Assembly: GCF_007992495.1 (NCBI RefSeq)
Contig: NZ_BKAJ01000147.1
Coordinates: 1 to 34,157 of the forward strand
From: Reyranella soli
Lineage (GTDB): Bacteria > Pseudomonadota > Alphaproteobacteria > Reyranellales > Reyranellaceae
Direction: 5' to 3'
Length of the DNA: 34,157 nucleotides
Part shown: positions 1 through 9,700 of the stretch, one piece after another
Position numbering within the stretch: position 1 is the stretch's first letter
How the letters are laid out: the number at the start of each line of letters is the position of its first letter
Made by a program: the position numbers and the translations under genes
Notes under the pieces: model-generated
The model's database searches: none
Seen by the model: the letters and a program-made list of their open reading frames with translations, nothing else
Told to the model about the DNA's origin: nothing

Positions 1-11
1 CCCCCTCCCCG

Positions 12-34
12 CCTCCCCCGTATGACGGGGGAGG
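12..34. terminator. GC-rich perfect hairpin at the left edge
   Basis: The arms CCTCCCCCGT (12-21) and ACGGGGGAGG (25-34) pair perfectly around a 3-base loop. The bases after it on the plus strand (TGTTTGATTG) are only mildly T-rich. It could terminate a gene left of the window, or be one copy of a dispersed CCTCCCC-type palindrome, since a similar hairpin occurs at 17505-17530. Which of the two it is cannot be decided from one end of the window. Confidence 0.55.
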
Positions 35-94
35 TGTTTGATTGTCTGACATCCCCGCATAAAGCCCCGGGAATATCGGCATAAATTCTTGCTT

Positions 95-106
95 ATATGC
101 GCATAT
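95..106. promoter_or_regulatory. 12-bp palindrome upstream of ahcY, candidate operator
   Basis: ATATGCGCATAT is a perfect palindrome 70 bases before the ahcY start, inside the most AT-rich part of the leader (about 71-106). ArsR-type regulators such as SahR are known to control ahcY in several proteobacteria and bind AT-rich palindromes, so an operator is plausible. No regulator gene is next to it, and a 12-bp palindrome alone is weak evidence. Confidence 0.3.
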
Positions 107-176
107 GGCGCGTTGAGGCGGGCTCGGGGCGCTGATAAGACCCACGCCACCTCATTCAATGCCGGGAGCGCGCCAA

Positions 177-1571
177 ATGGCCCAGGATTACGTCGTCAAG
201 GATATCGGTCTCGCCGACTGGGGCCGCAAGGAACTCGACATGGCCGAGACCGAGATGCCGGGCCTGATGTCGATCCGCAAGGAATACGGCCCCAAGAAGC
301 CGCTGAAGGGCGCGCGCATCGCGGGCTCGCTGCACATGACCATCCAGACCGGCGTGCTGATCGAGACGCTGAAGGCGCTGGGCGCCGACGTGCGCTGGGC
401 CTCGTGCAACATCTACTCGACGCAGGACCATGCCGCCGCCGCGATCGCCAAAGCCGGCACGCCGGTGTTCGCGATCAAGGGCGAAAGCCTCGAGGAGTAC
501 TGGGACTACACCCACAAGATCTTCGAATGGGGCGACGGCGGCGAGCCGAACATGATCCTCGATGACGGCGGCGACGCCACCCTGCTGGTCCATCTCGGCG
601 CCCGCGCGGAGAAGGATCCGTCGCTGATCGCCAAGCCGACCAACGAGGAAGAGGAAGTCCTCTACAAGGCGATCGCCAAGACCAACAAAGCGAAGCCCGG
701 CTGGTACGCCAAGCTCGGCGCCTCGATCAAGGGCGTGACCGAGGAGACGACCACGGGCGTGCATCGCCTCTACCAGATGGCGAAGGAAGGCAAGCTCCTG
801 TGGCCGGCCATCAACGTCAACGATTCGGTCACCAAGTCGAAGTTCGACAACCTCTACGGCTGCCGTGAATCGCTGGTCGACGGCATCCGCCGCGGCACCG
901 ACGTCATGATGTCGGGCAAGGTGGCGATGGTCGCGGGCTTCGGCGACGTCGGCAAGGGTTCGGCCGCCTCGCTGCGCCAGGCCGGCTGCCGCGTCATGGT
1001 CTCCGAGATCGATCCGATCTGCGCATTGCAGGCGGCGATGGAAGGCTACGAGGTCGTGACCATGGAAGAGGCGGCTCCCAAGGCCGACATCTTCGTGACG
1101 GCCACCGGCAACGTCGACGTGCTCACGCTCGACCACATGAAGGCGATGAAGCACCGCGCCATCGTCTGCAACATCGGCCACTTCGACTCCGAGATCCAGA
1201 TCGCCAACCTGCGCAATTTCAAGTGGCACAACGTCAAGCCGCAGGTCGACGAGGTCGAGTTCCCCGACGGCAAGCGCATCATCGTGCTGTCGGAAGGCCG
1301 CTTGGTGAACCTGGGCAACGCCACCGGCCATCCGAGCTTCGTGATGTCGGCCTCGTTCTCCAACCAGACGCTGGCCCAGGTCGAGCTCTGGACCAACCCG
1401 GGCAAGTACGAGAAGAAGGTCTATACCCTGCCGAAGTTCCTCGACGAGAAGGTGGCGGCGCTGCATCTCGAGAAGGTCGGTGCCAAGCTCACCAAGCTGC
1501 GCCCCGACCAGGCCAAGTACATCGGCGTGCCTGAGGCCGGCCCGTTCAAGGGCGACCTCTACCGCTACTGA
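177..1571 (+). CDS. ahcY: Adenosylhomocysteinase (S-adenosyl-L-homocysteine hydrolase)
   Basis: Cytosolic NAD-dependent enzyme that splits S-adenosylhomocysteine into adenosine and homocysteine, removing the product inhibitor of methyltransferases and feeding the methionine cycle. The 464-residue product is the long bacterial form. Visible marks are the substrate-domain start around GSLHMTIQT, the NAD-binding loop GFGDVGKGSA near residues 254-263, and the family C-terminus GDLYRY. I chose the ATG at 177, with GGGAG at 163-167 as ribosome binding site; the in-frame ATG at 159 has none. A strong terminator follows at 1606-1646, so it is probably transcribed alone. I looked for an SAH riboswitch in the leader and could not recognise the conserved core. 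Identification is very secure. Confidence 0.98.
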   Translation: MAQDYVVKDIGLADWGRKELDMAETEMPGLMSIRKEYGPKKPLKGARIAGSLHMTIQTGVLIETLKALGADVRWASCNIYSTQDHAAAAIAKAGTPVFAIKGESLEEYWDYTHKIFEWGDGGEPNMILDDGGDATLLVHLGARAEKDPSLIAKPTNEEEEVLYKAIAKTNKAKPGWYAKLGASIKGVTEETTTGVHRLYQMAKEGKLLWPAINVNDSVTKSKFDNLYGCRESLVDGIRRGTDVMMSGKVAMVAGFGDVGKGSAASLRQAGCRVMVSEIDPICALQAAMEGYEVVTMEEAAPKADIFVTATGNVDVLTLDHMKAMKHRAIVCNIGHFDSEIQIANLRNFKWHNVKPQVDEVEFPDGKRIIVLSEGRLVNLGNATGHPSFVMSASFSNQTLAQVELWTNPGKYEKKVYTLPKFLDEKVAALHLEKVGAKLTKLRPDQAKYIGVPEAGPFKGDLYRY

Positions 1572-1605
1572 TCGACCCACAGACTCCGCCTCGGGGCGGC
1601 GTGTT

Positions 1606-1646
1606 AAAAGTCGGCATCGGAGTACCGGTGCCGACTTTTTCTTTTT
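1606..1646 (+). terminator. ahcY intrinsic terminator that carries the tsaE ribosome binding site and start codon
   Basis: Arms AAAAGTCGGCA (1606-1616) and TGCCGACTTTT (1629-1639) pair perfectly. Inside, CGG (1618-1620) can pair with CCG (1625-1627) around AGTA. The T-rich tail runs to 1646. This is a classical rho-independent terminator 35 bases after the ahcY stop. The loop holds GGAG (1619-1622), and the best tsaE start, GTG at 1628, begins at the 3' arm. A smaller hairpin CCGCC/GGCGG lies just before it at 1586-1599. Confidence 0.85.
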
Positions 1647-2071
1647 CCTTGCCCGACGAGGCCGCCACGGAGCGGCTCGGGGCCGTGCTGGCCAGTCGTC
1701 TCAGGCCGCGCGATGTCGTCGCCTTGCAGGGCGGCCTCGGCGTCGGCAAGACGACCTTGGCCCGCGCCATCCTGCGCGCCGCCGCGGGCGATCCCGGATT
1801 GATCGTGCCCAGCCCCACCTTCACGCTGGTCGAGGTCTACGACACCAGGCGCGGGGCATTCTGGCACTTCGACCTCTATCGCCTGGAGAGCCCCGAGCAG
1901 GTCTTCGAATTGGGCTGGGAAGAAGCGCGCGCCGACGGTATTGCACTGGTCGAATGGGCCGAGCGGCTGGGGATGCTGCTGCCCAAGGACCGGCTTACGG
2001 TGACGCTTGCCATGGAGGGCGAAGGCAGGCGCGCCGATCTGCAGGGGGATGCAAGGTTTGGCGATCTCTGA
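1628..2071 (+). CDS. tsaE: tRNA threonylcarbamoyladenosine biosynthesis ATPase TsaE
   Basis: Small P-loop ATPase (YjeE family) that supports TsaB-TsaD in making the t6A37 modification of ANN-decoding tRNAs. The Walker A GGLGVGKTT is at residues 35-43, followed by the family motifs SPTFTLVEVY and HFDLYRLE. Starting at GTG 1628 gives 147 residues, the usual family length, with GGAG five bases upstream. Other in-frame possibilities are GTG 1601 and TTG 1649; the first lies upstream of the terminator stem and would place the stem inside the gene. The 3' end overlaps amgK by about 23 bases. The gene heads the plus-strand block that continues to addA. Confidence 0.93.
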   Translation: MPTFSFSLPDEAATERLGAVLASRLRPRDVVALQGGLGVGKTTLARAILRAAAGDPGLIVPSPTFTLVEVYDTRRGAFWHFDLYRLESPEQVFELGWEEARADGIALVEWAERLGMLLPKDRLTVTLAMEGEGRRADLQGDARFGDL

Positions 2072-3059
2072 AAGAGACAGGTTGCGCGCGGATTTCGTTC
2101 GCCGCGCCGGCTGGGGCGATGCCGGCGAGCGCCTGCTGGCCGGCGACGCCTCGTTCCGCAAATATTTCCGGCTGACCCGGCCGCGGGCCTCGGCTGTGGT
2201 CATGGACGCGCCGGCACCGCAGGAGGACGTACGGCCGTTCGTGCGCATCGGCCGACACCTGATCGAGCTTGGCCTCAGCGCGCCCGCGATCCACGCCGTC
2301 GACGAGGACAACGGCTTCCTGCTGCTGGAGGACCTGGGCGACGACACTTTCGCGCGCGTGCTGGCGGCGGGCGGCGACGAGGCCGAACTCTACCAGCGCG
2401 CCACCGACGTGCTGGTCGTGTTGCACCGGGCCGGCCCGCGCGCGGTGCTGCCGGGGCTCAACGCCTACACCGGCGAGGCGCTGGTCGATGCCGCAATGCT
2501 GCTGCCGGAATGGTACCTGCCGGCCGCCGCCGCCCGGCCAACGCCCGACGAGGAGGCAGCGGCCTATCGCGCGGCCTGGCGCGCCTGCCTCGCCAACCTG
2601 CCGCCGATGGCCGACACTCTGTTGCTGCGCGATTACCACAAGGACAATCTCCTGTGGCTGCCGGGCCGCCCGGGAGCGCGGGCCTGCGGCCTGCTCGACT
2701 TCCAGGACGCCCAGCAGGGCCATCCGGCCTACGACCTCGCTTCTCTGATCGAGGACGCCCGGCGCGACGTCGCCCCGGCCGTGCACGCCGCCTGCCTCGC
2801 CCGCTACCTCGGCGAGACCGGTCTCGACGCCCAGGATTTTGCCGCCGGTTTCGCCCTGATGGCCGCCCAGCGCCATGCCCGCATCATCGGCTTGTTCGTC
2901 CGCCTGCTCGAGCGCGACGGCAAGCCCGAGTACCTGCCCTACTTGCCGCGCGTCTGGCGCATGTTCGAGCACGCGCTGCGGCACGATGCGCTAAAACCAT
3001 TGCGTGCTTGGGTCGACCGCCTGCTACCGTGCGAGTTGCGGCGTATTGGAGTTACATGA
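2049..3059 (+). CDS. amgK: N-acetylmuramate/N-acetylglucosamine anomeric kinase AmgK (APH-fold kinase)
   Basis: Phosphotransferase of the aminoglycoside-kinase fold. With a MurU partner next door it is most likely AmgK, which phosphorylates MurNAc or GlcNAc at C1 in the cell-wall recycling route that bypasses de novo UDP-MurNAc synthesis. Seen: LAGDASFRKYFRL near residues 30-42, the catalytic-loop motif LLRDYHKDNLLW near 190-201, and LLDFQDA with the metal-binding Asp. The start is uncertain: ATG 2049 (336 residues) or TTG 2058, which has GGGGG at better spacing; an earlier in-frame ATG at 2007 lies deep inside tsaE. The stop overlaps the murU ATG in an ATGA. The APH fold is certain; the substrate is inferred from murU. 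Confidence 0.88.
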   Translation: MQGLAISERDRLRADFVRRAGWGDAGERLLAGDASFRKYFRLTRPRASAVVMDAPAPQEDVRPFVRIGRHLIELGLSAPAIHAVDEDNGFLLLEDLGDDTFARVLAAGGDEAELYQRATDVLVVLHRAGPRAVLPGLNAYTGEALVDAAMLLPEWYLPAAAARPTPDEEAAAYRAAWRACLANLPPMADTLLLRDYHKDNLLWLPGRPGARACGLLDFQDAQQGHPAYDLASLIEDARRDVAPAVHAACLARYLGETGLDAQDFAAGFALMAAQRHARIIGLFVRLLERDGKPEYLPYLPRVWRMFEHALRHDALKPLRAWVDRLLPCELRRIGVT

Positions 3060-3766
3060 TCGATACCGCGATGATCCTGGCCGCCGGCCGCGGCGAGCGC
3101 ATGCGCCCGCTGACCGACAAGATGCCCAAGCCGCTGATCCCCGTCGGTGGCAAGCCGATGCTGGAGCACACGATCGCGCGGTTGAAGGCGCACGGCGTCG
3201 TCAATATCGTCGTCAACGCCCACCACTTCGCCGAGCAGATCGTCGACCGCCTGAAGGGCCGCGCGCACGTGATCGTCGAGGACCGCCTGCTCGACACCGG
3301 GGGCAGCGTCAAGAACGCCCTGCCGTTGCTAGGCGACAAGCCGTTCTTCGTGCTGAACGGCGACGGCCTGTGGCGCGACGGACCGGCGGATCCGGCGCTC
3401 AACCGCCTGGAAGGACGATGGTTCTCCGACCGCATGGACGCCTTGCTGATGCTACAGCCGTTGCACAAGGTGATCGGGCGCGAACCGAAGGATCGCGGCG
3501 ACTACTTCATCGAGCCGCGCGGCCGGCTGCGCTTTCGCGGACAGGCGCCACTCTCGCCTTACGTCTTCGCCAGCGTCTCGATCTGCCAGCCGCGCCTGTT
3601 CCGCGATTCGCCCGATGGACCCTTCTCCCTGCTCCAGCTCTGGCATCGCGCCGAGGCCGAGGGCCGGCTGCACGGGGTGATCCATGACGGCGAATGGTTC
3701 CATATCGGCACGCCGCAGGCACTTGCCACGGCGGAGAGCTTTTTCAAGGAACGCGTGCCGGGATGA
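3056..3766 (+). CDS. murU: N-acetylmuramate alpha-1-phosphate uridylyltransferase MurU
   Basis: Nucleotidyltransferase of the NTP_transferase family, 236 residues. The N-terminal signature AMILAAGRGERMRPLTDKMP with the following KPLIP (residues 5-29) binds the nucleotide, and FFVLNGDGLW carries the metal-binding Asp. Together with AmgK it would convert MurNAc-1-P and UTP to UDP-MurNAc, returning recycled wall sugar to peptidoglycan synthesis. The ATG overlaps the amgK stop (ATGA at 3056-3059), with GGAG four bases upstream; its own stop overlaps the addB start the same way. A generic sugar-1-phosphate nucleotidyltransferase is the alternative, but the pairing favours MurU. Confidence 0.88.
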   Translation: MIDTAMILAAGRGERMRPLTDKMPKPLIPVGGKPMLEHTIARLKAHGVVNIVVNAHHFAEQIVDRLKGRAHVIVEDRLLDTGGSVKNALPLLGDKPFFVLNGDGLWRDGPADPALNRLEGRWFSDRMDALLMLQPLHKVIGREPKDRGDYFIEPRGRLRFRGQAPLSPYVFASVSICQPRLFRDSPDGPFSLLQLWHRAEAEGRLHGVIHDGEWFHIGTPQALATAESFFKERVPG

Positions 3767-6720
3767 GCATCTTCACCATCGCCATCGACCGTCGCTTCGC
3801 CGACGAGCTGGCGATCGGACTGCTTGCGCAATATGGCGGCGATCCGCTGGCGCTGGCCGATGTGCTGATCCTGCTGCCGACCCGCCGCTCGGTGCGGGCG
3901 CTGCGCGAGGCCTTCCTGCGCGCCGCGAACGGCAAGCCCACGATCCTGCCGCGCATGGCGCCGCTGGGCGACGTCGATGAAAGCGAATGGGAGGTGGCGT
4001 CGGGCGACGGCAGCGCGCTTGCCCTGCCGCCCGCCATCGAGCCCGCCGAGCGCGACGCCTTGCTGGCGCGGCTGGTCGCGGCTTTCACCGACGGCGACCA
4101 ACCCATTGCCCAGTCTCCCGCGCAGGCCCTATCGCTGGCGCGCGAGCTCGGGCGCCTGCTCGACGAGCTCGCCATCGAAGGCGTCTCCTTCGACCGGCTG
4201 GAAGGCCTGGTCGAGGGCAACTTCGCCAGTCACTGGCAACGCACGCTCAAGTTCCTCGCCATCGTCGGCGAACACTGGCCCCAACTGCTGGCCGAACGCG
4301 GCCAGATCGACGCCATCGAACGACGCACCCAGGCGATCCGCGCCCAAGCGATGCGCTGGCGCGAACGCCCACCCGCCACGCCGGTCATAGCCGCCGGCTC
4401 GACAGGCTCGCAGCCCGCCACGCGCGAGCTGCTCTCGGTCATCGCCGGCTTGGCCCAGGGCAAGCTCGTGCTGCCCGGGCTCGATCGCGACATGGACGAG
4501 CGGAGCTGGGCGGAGCTCGACGAGACGCATCCCCAGTTCGGCCTGCGCGAACTCCTGAAGGCGCTGGGTTGCGAGCGGCGCGACGTTGTCGAATGGCGGG
4601 ACGGCGCGGGAACGTCCTCGGCGCGCCATCTGTTGATCGCCGAACTGATGCGGCCGGCCGAGACCACCGAGGAATGGGTTCGCCCGCTCGCCTCCTCGCT
4701 CGAGCACGTGACGCGCGCCGACTGCGCGACGCCGCACCAGGAGGCATTGGTGATCGCGTTGGCACTGCGCGGCGTCCTCGGTGACAAGACACGCAGGTCA
4801 ACCCAGACCGCCGCTTTGGTGACGCCGGACCGCGACCTCGCGCGCCGCGTTGCGGCGGAGCTGCGGCGTTGGAATATCGACATCGACGATTCCGCGGGCA
4901 CGCCGCTCCTCGACACGCCGTCCGCCGGCCTGATGCAGGCGCTGGTCGGCGTCGTCGACGAGGGCTTCGCTCCGGTCGCCCTGCTCGCCCTGTTGAAGCA
5001 TCCGCTGTGCGCGCTGGGCGGCGACCGCGCCGCCGTGCTCGATGCCGCGCGCCGCCTCGATCGCAAATGCCTGCGCGGGCTGAAGCCCATGCCGGGCCTG
5101 GCGGCGATCCGCGCCCGGATCGACAAGGCACGCTTCGGCGACCTGACGGACCGGCTGGCGGTGCATCAGCTGATCGATCGGGTGGAGGCCGCGACAGCGG
5201 CGCTGGCGGCCGCGATGCAGGCCGGGGCCGCGCCAGATGCCCTGCTCGACGCCACCATCGCGGCCGCCGAAACGGTCGCTTCGGGCGAAACGCTGTGGTC
5301 GGGCGATGCCGGTGGGGCGCTAGCCGATGCGCTGGCACGTCTGCGCGCGGCATGGGCCGGCACGGCCGCCATAGCCGGTGGCCAATGGCCAGCGTTGCTC
5401 GCCACCATGCTCGAGCCTGAGATCGTCCGGCCGACCTTCGGCCGCCATCCGCGGCTCGCCATCTGGGGGCCGCTGGAGGCCCGCCTCCAGCGCGCCGACC
5501 TCTTGGTGCTGGGTGGGCTGAACGAGGGCACCTGGCCGCCCGCGGTCGAGACCGGCCCCTGGCTCAACCGGCCGATGCGCGCTCAGCTCGGGCTGCCGCA
5601 ACCCGAGCGGCGCATCGGATTGTCGGCGCACGACTTCGTGGCGGCGCTCGGCGCAGAACGCGTGCTGCTGACCCGGGCCGAGCGCGAAGGCGGCGCGCCG
5701 ACCGTGCCGTCGCGCTGGCTGGCGCGGCTTGATGCCCTGTTCGGCTATGACCCCGGTGGCAAGACAGCACCTCCCGAATACATCCAGCGCGGCCAGCACG
5801 AGTACCTTGCCTGGGCAGATGCGCTCGACCGTCCGGGCGACTACCGGCCGTGGCCGCGTCCCGAACCGCGGCCGCCCCTCGAGGCGCGGCCGATGCGGCT
5901 CTCGGTCTCGAGCATCGAACAATGGCGTCGCGACCCCTATGGGCTCTACGCGCGGCGCATCCTGGGCCTGGACGCGCTCGAGCCGCTCGAAGCCGAGCTC
6001 GGGGCTGCCGACCGTGGCAATGCCCTGCACGACGCGCTGGACGAATTCCTGGCCACCCATCCGTCGGGCCTGCTGCCGCCCGGTGCGCTGGCCGAGTTCG
6101 AGGTGCTGGGCGAGAAGCATCTCGGCACGTTGATGACGTCGCCCACCGAGCGCGCCTTCTGGTGGCCGCGCTTCCTGCGCCTGACGCGCTGGTTCATCGC
6201 CACCGAAAACGCGCGGCGGCAGGCCGGCACGCGACTTCTCGCCAGCGAGACCACCGGCAGCCTGACCGTCGGACCGCGCAGCCGGCCGCTCACCATCGAG
6301 GCACGCGCCGATCGCATCGACGAGATCGAGATCGGCGTCTGGGACGTGATCGACTACAAGACCGGTCGTGTGCCGACCAACCAGGAGCTCGAGGCGCTGT
6401 TCGCACCGCAGCTGCTGCTCGAGGCGGCGATGGCCGAGCGCGGCGGCTTCAGCAAGATTCCCGGCAAGGCGGAAGAAGTGCATCTCTCGTACTGGCAGGC
6501 CAATGGCTTGGGCGACGGCGGCAAGGTGAGCGAGATCAAGGCGAGCGACGAGCTGGTGCCGGCGATGCTGGCCCTGGTCCACAAGATGGCGGCGCACTTC
6601 GCCAAGCCAGGCACCCCCTATCCCGCCCTGCCCTGGTCGGCCTACATCCCGGCCTTCAACGACTACGAGCATCTCGAGCGCGTCGCCGAATGGTCGACGG
6701 CCGGCGGAGACGACGAATGA
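3763..6720 (+). CDS. addB: Double-strand break repair protein AddB (alphaproteobacterial type)
   Basis: Nuclease and scaffold subunit of the AddAB helicase-nuclease that resects double-strand breaks and hands the 3' end to RecA. The 985-residue protein shows the inactivated helicase-like core ending in ADLLVLGGLNEGTWPP and a C-terminal PD-(D/E)XK nuclease: SSIEQWRRDPYGLYARRIL, then WDVIDYKTG with the catalytic Asp and Lys near 861-866. The cysteines that bind an Fe-S cluster in Bacillus AddB are not seen here: WRRDPYGLY stands where the first would be, and there is no C-terminal Cys cluster. That fits the alphaproteobacterial subtype. I start at ATG 3763, which overlaps the murU stop; an earlier ATG at 3694 lies inside murU. 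Confidence 0.95.
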   Translation: MSIFTIAIDRRFADELAIGLLAQYGGDPLALADVLILLPTRRSVRALREAFLRAANGKPTILPRMAPLGDVDESEWEVASGDGSALALPPAIEPAERDALLARLVAAFTDGDQPIAQSPAQALSLARELGRLLDELAIEGVSFDRLEGLVEGNFASHWQRTLKFLAIVGEHWPQLLAERGQIDAIERRTQAIRAQAMRWRERPPATPVIAAGSTGSQPATRELLSVIAGLAQGKLVLPGLDRDMDERSWAELDETHPQFGLRELLKALGCERRDVVEWRDGAGTSSARHLLIAELMRPAETTEEWVRPLASSLEHVTRADCATPHQEALVIALALRGVLGDKTRRSTQTAALVTPDRDLARRVAAELRRWNIDIDDSAGTPLLDTPSAGLMQALVGVVDEGFAPVALLALLKHPLCALGGDRAAVLDAARRLDRKCLRGLKPMPGLAAIRARIDKARFGDLTDRLAVHQLIDRVEAATAALAAAMQAGAAPDALLDATIAAAETVASGETLWSGDAGGALADALARLRAAWAGTAAIAGGQWPALLATMLEPEIVRPTFGRHPRLAIWGPLEARLQRADLLVLGGLNEGTWPPAVETGPWLNRPMRAQLGLPQPERRIGLSAHDFVAALGAERVLLTRAEREGGAPTVPSRWLARLDALFGYDPGGKTAPPEYIQRGQHEYLAWADALDRPGDYRPWPRPEPRPPLEARPMRLSVSSIEQWRRDPYGLYARRILGLDALEPLEAELGAADRGNALHDALDEFLATHPSGLLPPGALAEFEVLGEKHLGTLMTSPTERAFWWPRFLRLTRWFIATENARRQAGTRLLASETTGSLTVGPRSRPLTIEARADRIDEIEIGVWDVIDYKTGRVPTNQELEALFAPQLLLEAAMAERGGFSKIPGKAEEVHLSYWQANGLGDGGKVSEIKASDELVPAMLALVHKMAAHFAKPGTPYPALPWSAYIPAFNDYEHLERVAEWSTAGGDDE

Positions 6721-9700
6721 GCGTCCTCGATTCCGCGCTCGATCCGTTGGTGCTCGCCACCGACTCGCAGCGCCGCGCCACGACGCCCGGCCATTCGGCC
6801 TGGGTCGAAGCGAATGCCGGCACCGGCAAGACCAAGGTGCTGACCGATCGCGTCACGCGCCTGCTGCTCGATCGCGTCAAGCCGGAGCGCATCCTCTGCC
6901 TCACCTTCACCAAGGCCGCCGCGGCCGAGATGCGCAACCGGCTGGCCGGCCAGCTCGGCCGCTGGGCGATGATGACCGATGCCAAGCTCGACGAGGAGAT
7001 CGAGAAGCTGATCGACCGCACGCCGGAAGCCGTCGAGCGTGTGGTCGCCCGTCGCCTGTTCGCGCGCGTACTCGACGCGCCGGGCGGCATCAACATCCTG
7101 ACCATCCACGCCTTCTGCCAGGCGCTGCTCAAGCGCTTCCCGCTGGAGGCGGGCGTAGCGCCGGGCTTCGACGTTCTGGACGAGGCCGATGCGCGGACGC
7201 TGCTGCGCCAGGCCCAGGACGAGCAGATGGAGGCGCTGGCACGGCCCGACGCACCGGGTGAGCTCGCGGAAGCGCTCGCTTCCGTCGCCGGCCGGATCTC
7301 GGTCACCGAGTATGCCGAGCTGATGGTCCAGCTTCTCGGCGAACGGGCCTGGATGCTGGCGCGCATCGGCGATGACGCCGGGCTGAGACGCCTGCGCGAG
7401 CGGCTGGCGAGCGAGCTCGGCTGCGCCCCCGACGACACGGCTGGCCAGCTCGCGAGCGATGCCTGTCTCGATCGAGCGTTCGACGCAACGGCGCTGCAGG
7501 CGGCTGCACGAGCCCTGGCCAGGGGCAGCAAGACCGACGTCTCGCGCGCCGCGCTGATCGCCGAATGGCTGGCCGATGCGGCGGGGCGGCCGCAGCGGCT
7601 CACGTCCTCCTACAGCGAAGTATTCTTCACGGACAAGGGTGCGATCCTGAAACGACTGGCGAGCAAGGCCGCGATCGAGGCCATGCCCGACATCGAGGAG
7701 GTGCTGCGCCGTGAGGCCGAACGATTGGCCGCCGTGCTCGACCGCATCAACGGCGCGGCCCTGGTCGAGCGCACGCTGGCCCTGCTGCGGCTCGGCCTCG
7801 ACATCGCCGGGCGCTACACCCGCGCCAAGCAACGCCGCGCCGCGCTCGACTACGACGACCTGATCGTCGCCACGCGCCGGCTCCTGGAGAGCGCCGACAG
7901 CGCCGCCTGGGTGCTCTACAAGCTCGACGGCGGCATCGACCACGTGCTGGTCGACGAGGCGCAGGACACCAATCCCGACCAGTGGGAGGTCATCCGCCGC
8001 CTGACCGAGGAGTTCTTCGTCGGCCAGGGCGCGGTCGAGCGCACACGCACGGTGTTCGCCGTCGGCGACATCAAGCAGTCGATCTTCGGCTTCCAGCGCG
8101 CCGATCCCCGCAAGCTCAAGGAGATGCGCGAATGGTTCGCCGAGCGCAGCCGGTTGGCCGACAAGCGCTTCGTGCCGGTCGACCTCAACGTCTCCTTCCG
8201 CTCGACTCCGGCTGTGCTCGATGCCGTCGACTGGGTGTTCAGCGAGCCCGACACCGTGCGCGGCCTTGCCGAACCCAACGACGTGATCCACCTGCCCAGC
8301 CGCAAGAACGCGCCTGGCCGCGTCGAATTGTGGCCGCTCGTCAGCACCGACGAGGACGAAACCGACACGACGGAGCTGGAAGGCACGCCAGGCGCAGCGG
8401 CGGAACCGCACCAGCGGCTGGCCCGGCTGATCGCCGCCCATGCCGGCAGCCTAATCGGCAAGGAGCGGCGCGCCGGCGGCATGCGCGAGCTCCTGCACGC
8501 CGGCCATTTCATGGTGCTGGTCCGCCGGCGCAACGAGTTCGTCAATGCGCTGGTCAAGGAGCTGAAGCAGGCCGGCATCGAGGTCGCGGGTGTCGACCGC
8601 CTGAATCTCGGCGAGGAGCTCGCCGTGCAGGACCTGCTGGCCATGGCGCGCTTCGTGCTGCTGCCGCAGGACGATCTCAACCTCGCCTGCCTCCTGAAGT
8701 CGCCGTTGATCGGGCTGGGCGAGGACGAACTGTTCACGTTGGCCTGGAAGCGCAAGGGCCATCTTTGGCGGAGCCTGCGCGAGCGCGCCCGCGCCAAGCC
8801 GTTTGCCGCAGCACACGCCCGGCTGGCCGGCTGGTTGAAGCGCGTCGACTACATCACGCCGTTCGACTTCTTCGCCACGGCGCTGGGGCCGGAAGGCGGC
8901 CGCGTCCGCCTGCTCGAGCGGCTCGGCCATGAGGCGGCTGACCCGATCGACGAATTGCTGGCGCGCGCCCTGCAATACCAGCGCGCCGAAGGTGGATCGC
9001 TGCAGGGCTTCCTGCGCTGGTTCGAGGCGGGCGGTGGCGAGATCAAACGCGACCTCGACCAGAATCGCCGCCGCGAGGTGCGCATCCTGACGGTGCATGC
9101 CTCCAAGGGACTGCAGGCACCCATCGTCTACCTGCCCGACACGACGCGGGTACCGCGCGACGAGGGCCGGATCCTGAGTGCCGAGGACGGCGAGGCGCGG
9201 TTGTGGGTGCCGCGCGCCGACGATGCCAACGAGGCGGCGCGCGCCTGGCGCGGCAGGGCGCGCGAGCGTGCGCTCGAGGAACAGAACCGCCTGCTCTATG
9301 TCGCCATGACGCGCGCCGAAGATCGCCTCTATGTCGGCGGCTGGTTCGGCCGCCGCAAGCCCGACCGCGGCTGCTGGTACGAGCGCATCGAGGCCGGCCT
9401 CGGCGCCAGCAGCCAGGCCGAGATCTTTCCCGACAGTCCGCAGCCGCGAAACCGCGCCGTGCCGCGCGAGTTCGATTTCCGCGAATTGCTGCCCAACGAC
9501 GGCTGGGCCGGCGAAGGCTACGAGCTGGTCAACGCCGGCATTATCGAAGCGCCCGAGCAGGCCGAGCTCGGGCTGGCAGCCGCCTCGGACCTGCCGGCAT
9601 GGGCGCGCGAAGCCGCACCGGCCGAGCCCGACCCGCCGGCACCGCTCGCACCCTCGCAACCGCTGCCGGACGAAGCGCTGGCTGGGCCGCGTGCCTTCAG

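Noticed and set aside
107..176. Possible SAH riboswitch upstream of ahcY
   Set aside because: There are GAGG and GGGCGCTG stretches, but I could not build the conserved pairing and core of the known SAH riboswitch from them.
156..1580. Long open frame antisense to ahcY
   Set aside because: It is the mirror of the strong codon bias of ahcY; the Leu/Arg/Asp-rich product resembles no protein and has no start signal.
6663..8441. Long minus-strand open frame opposite addA
   Set aside because: Shadow of addA codon bias; no motif, no ribosome binding site.
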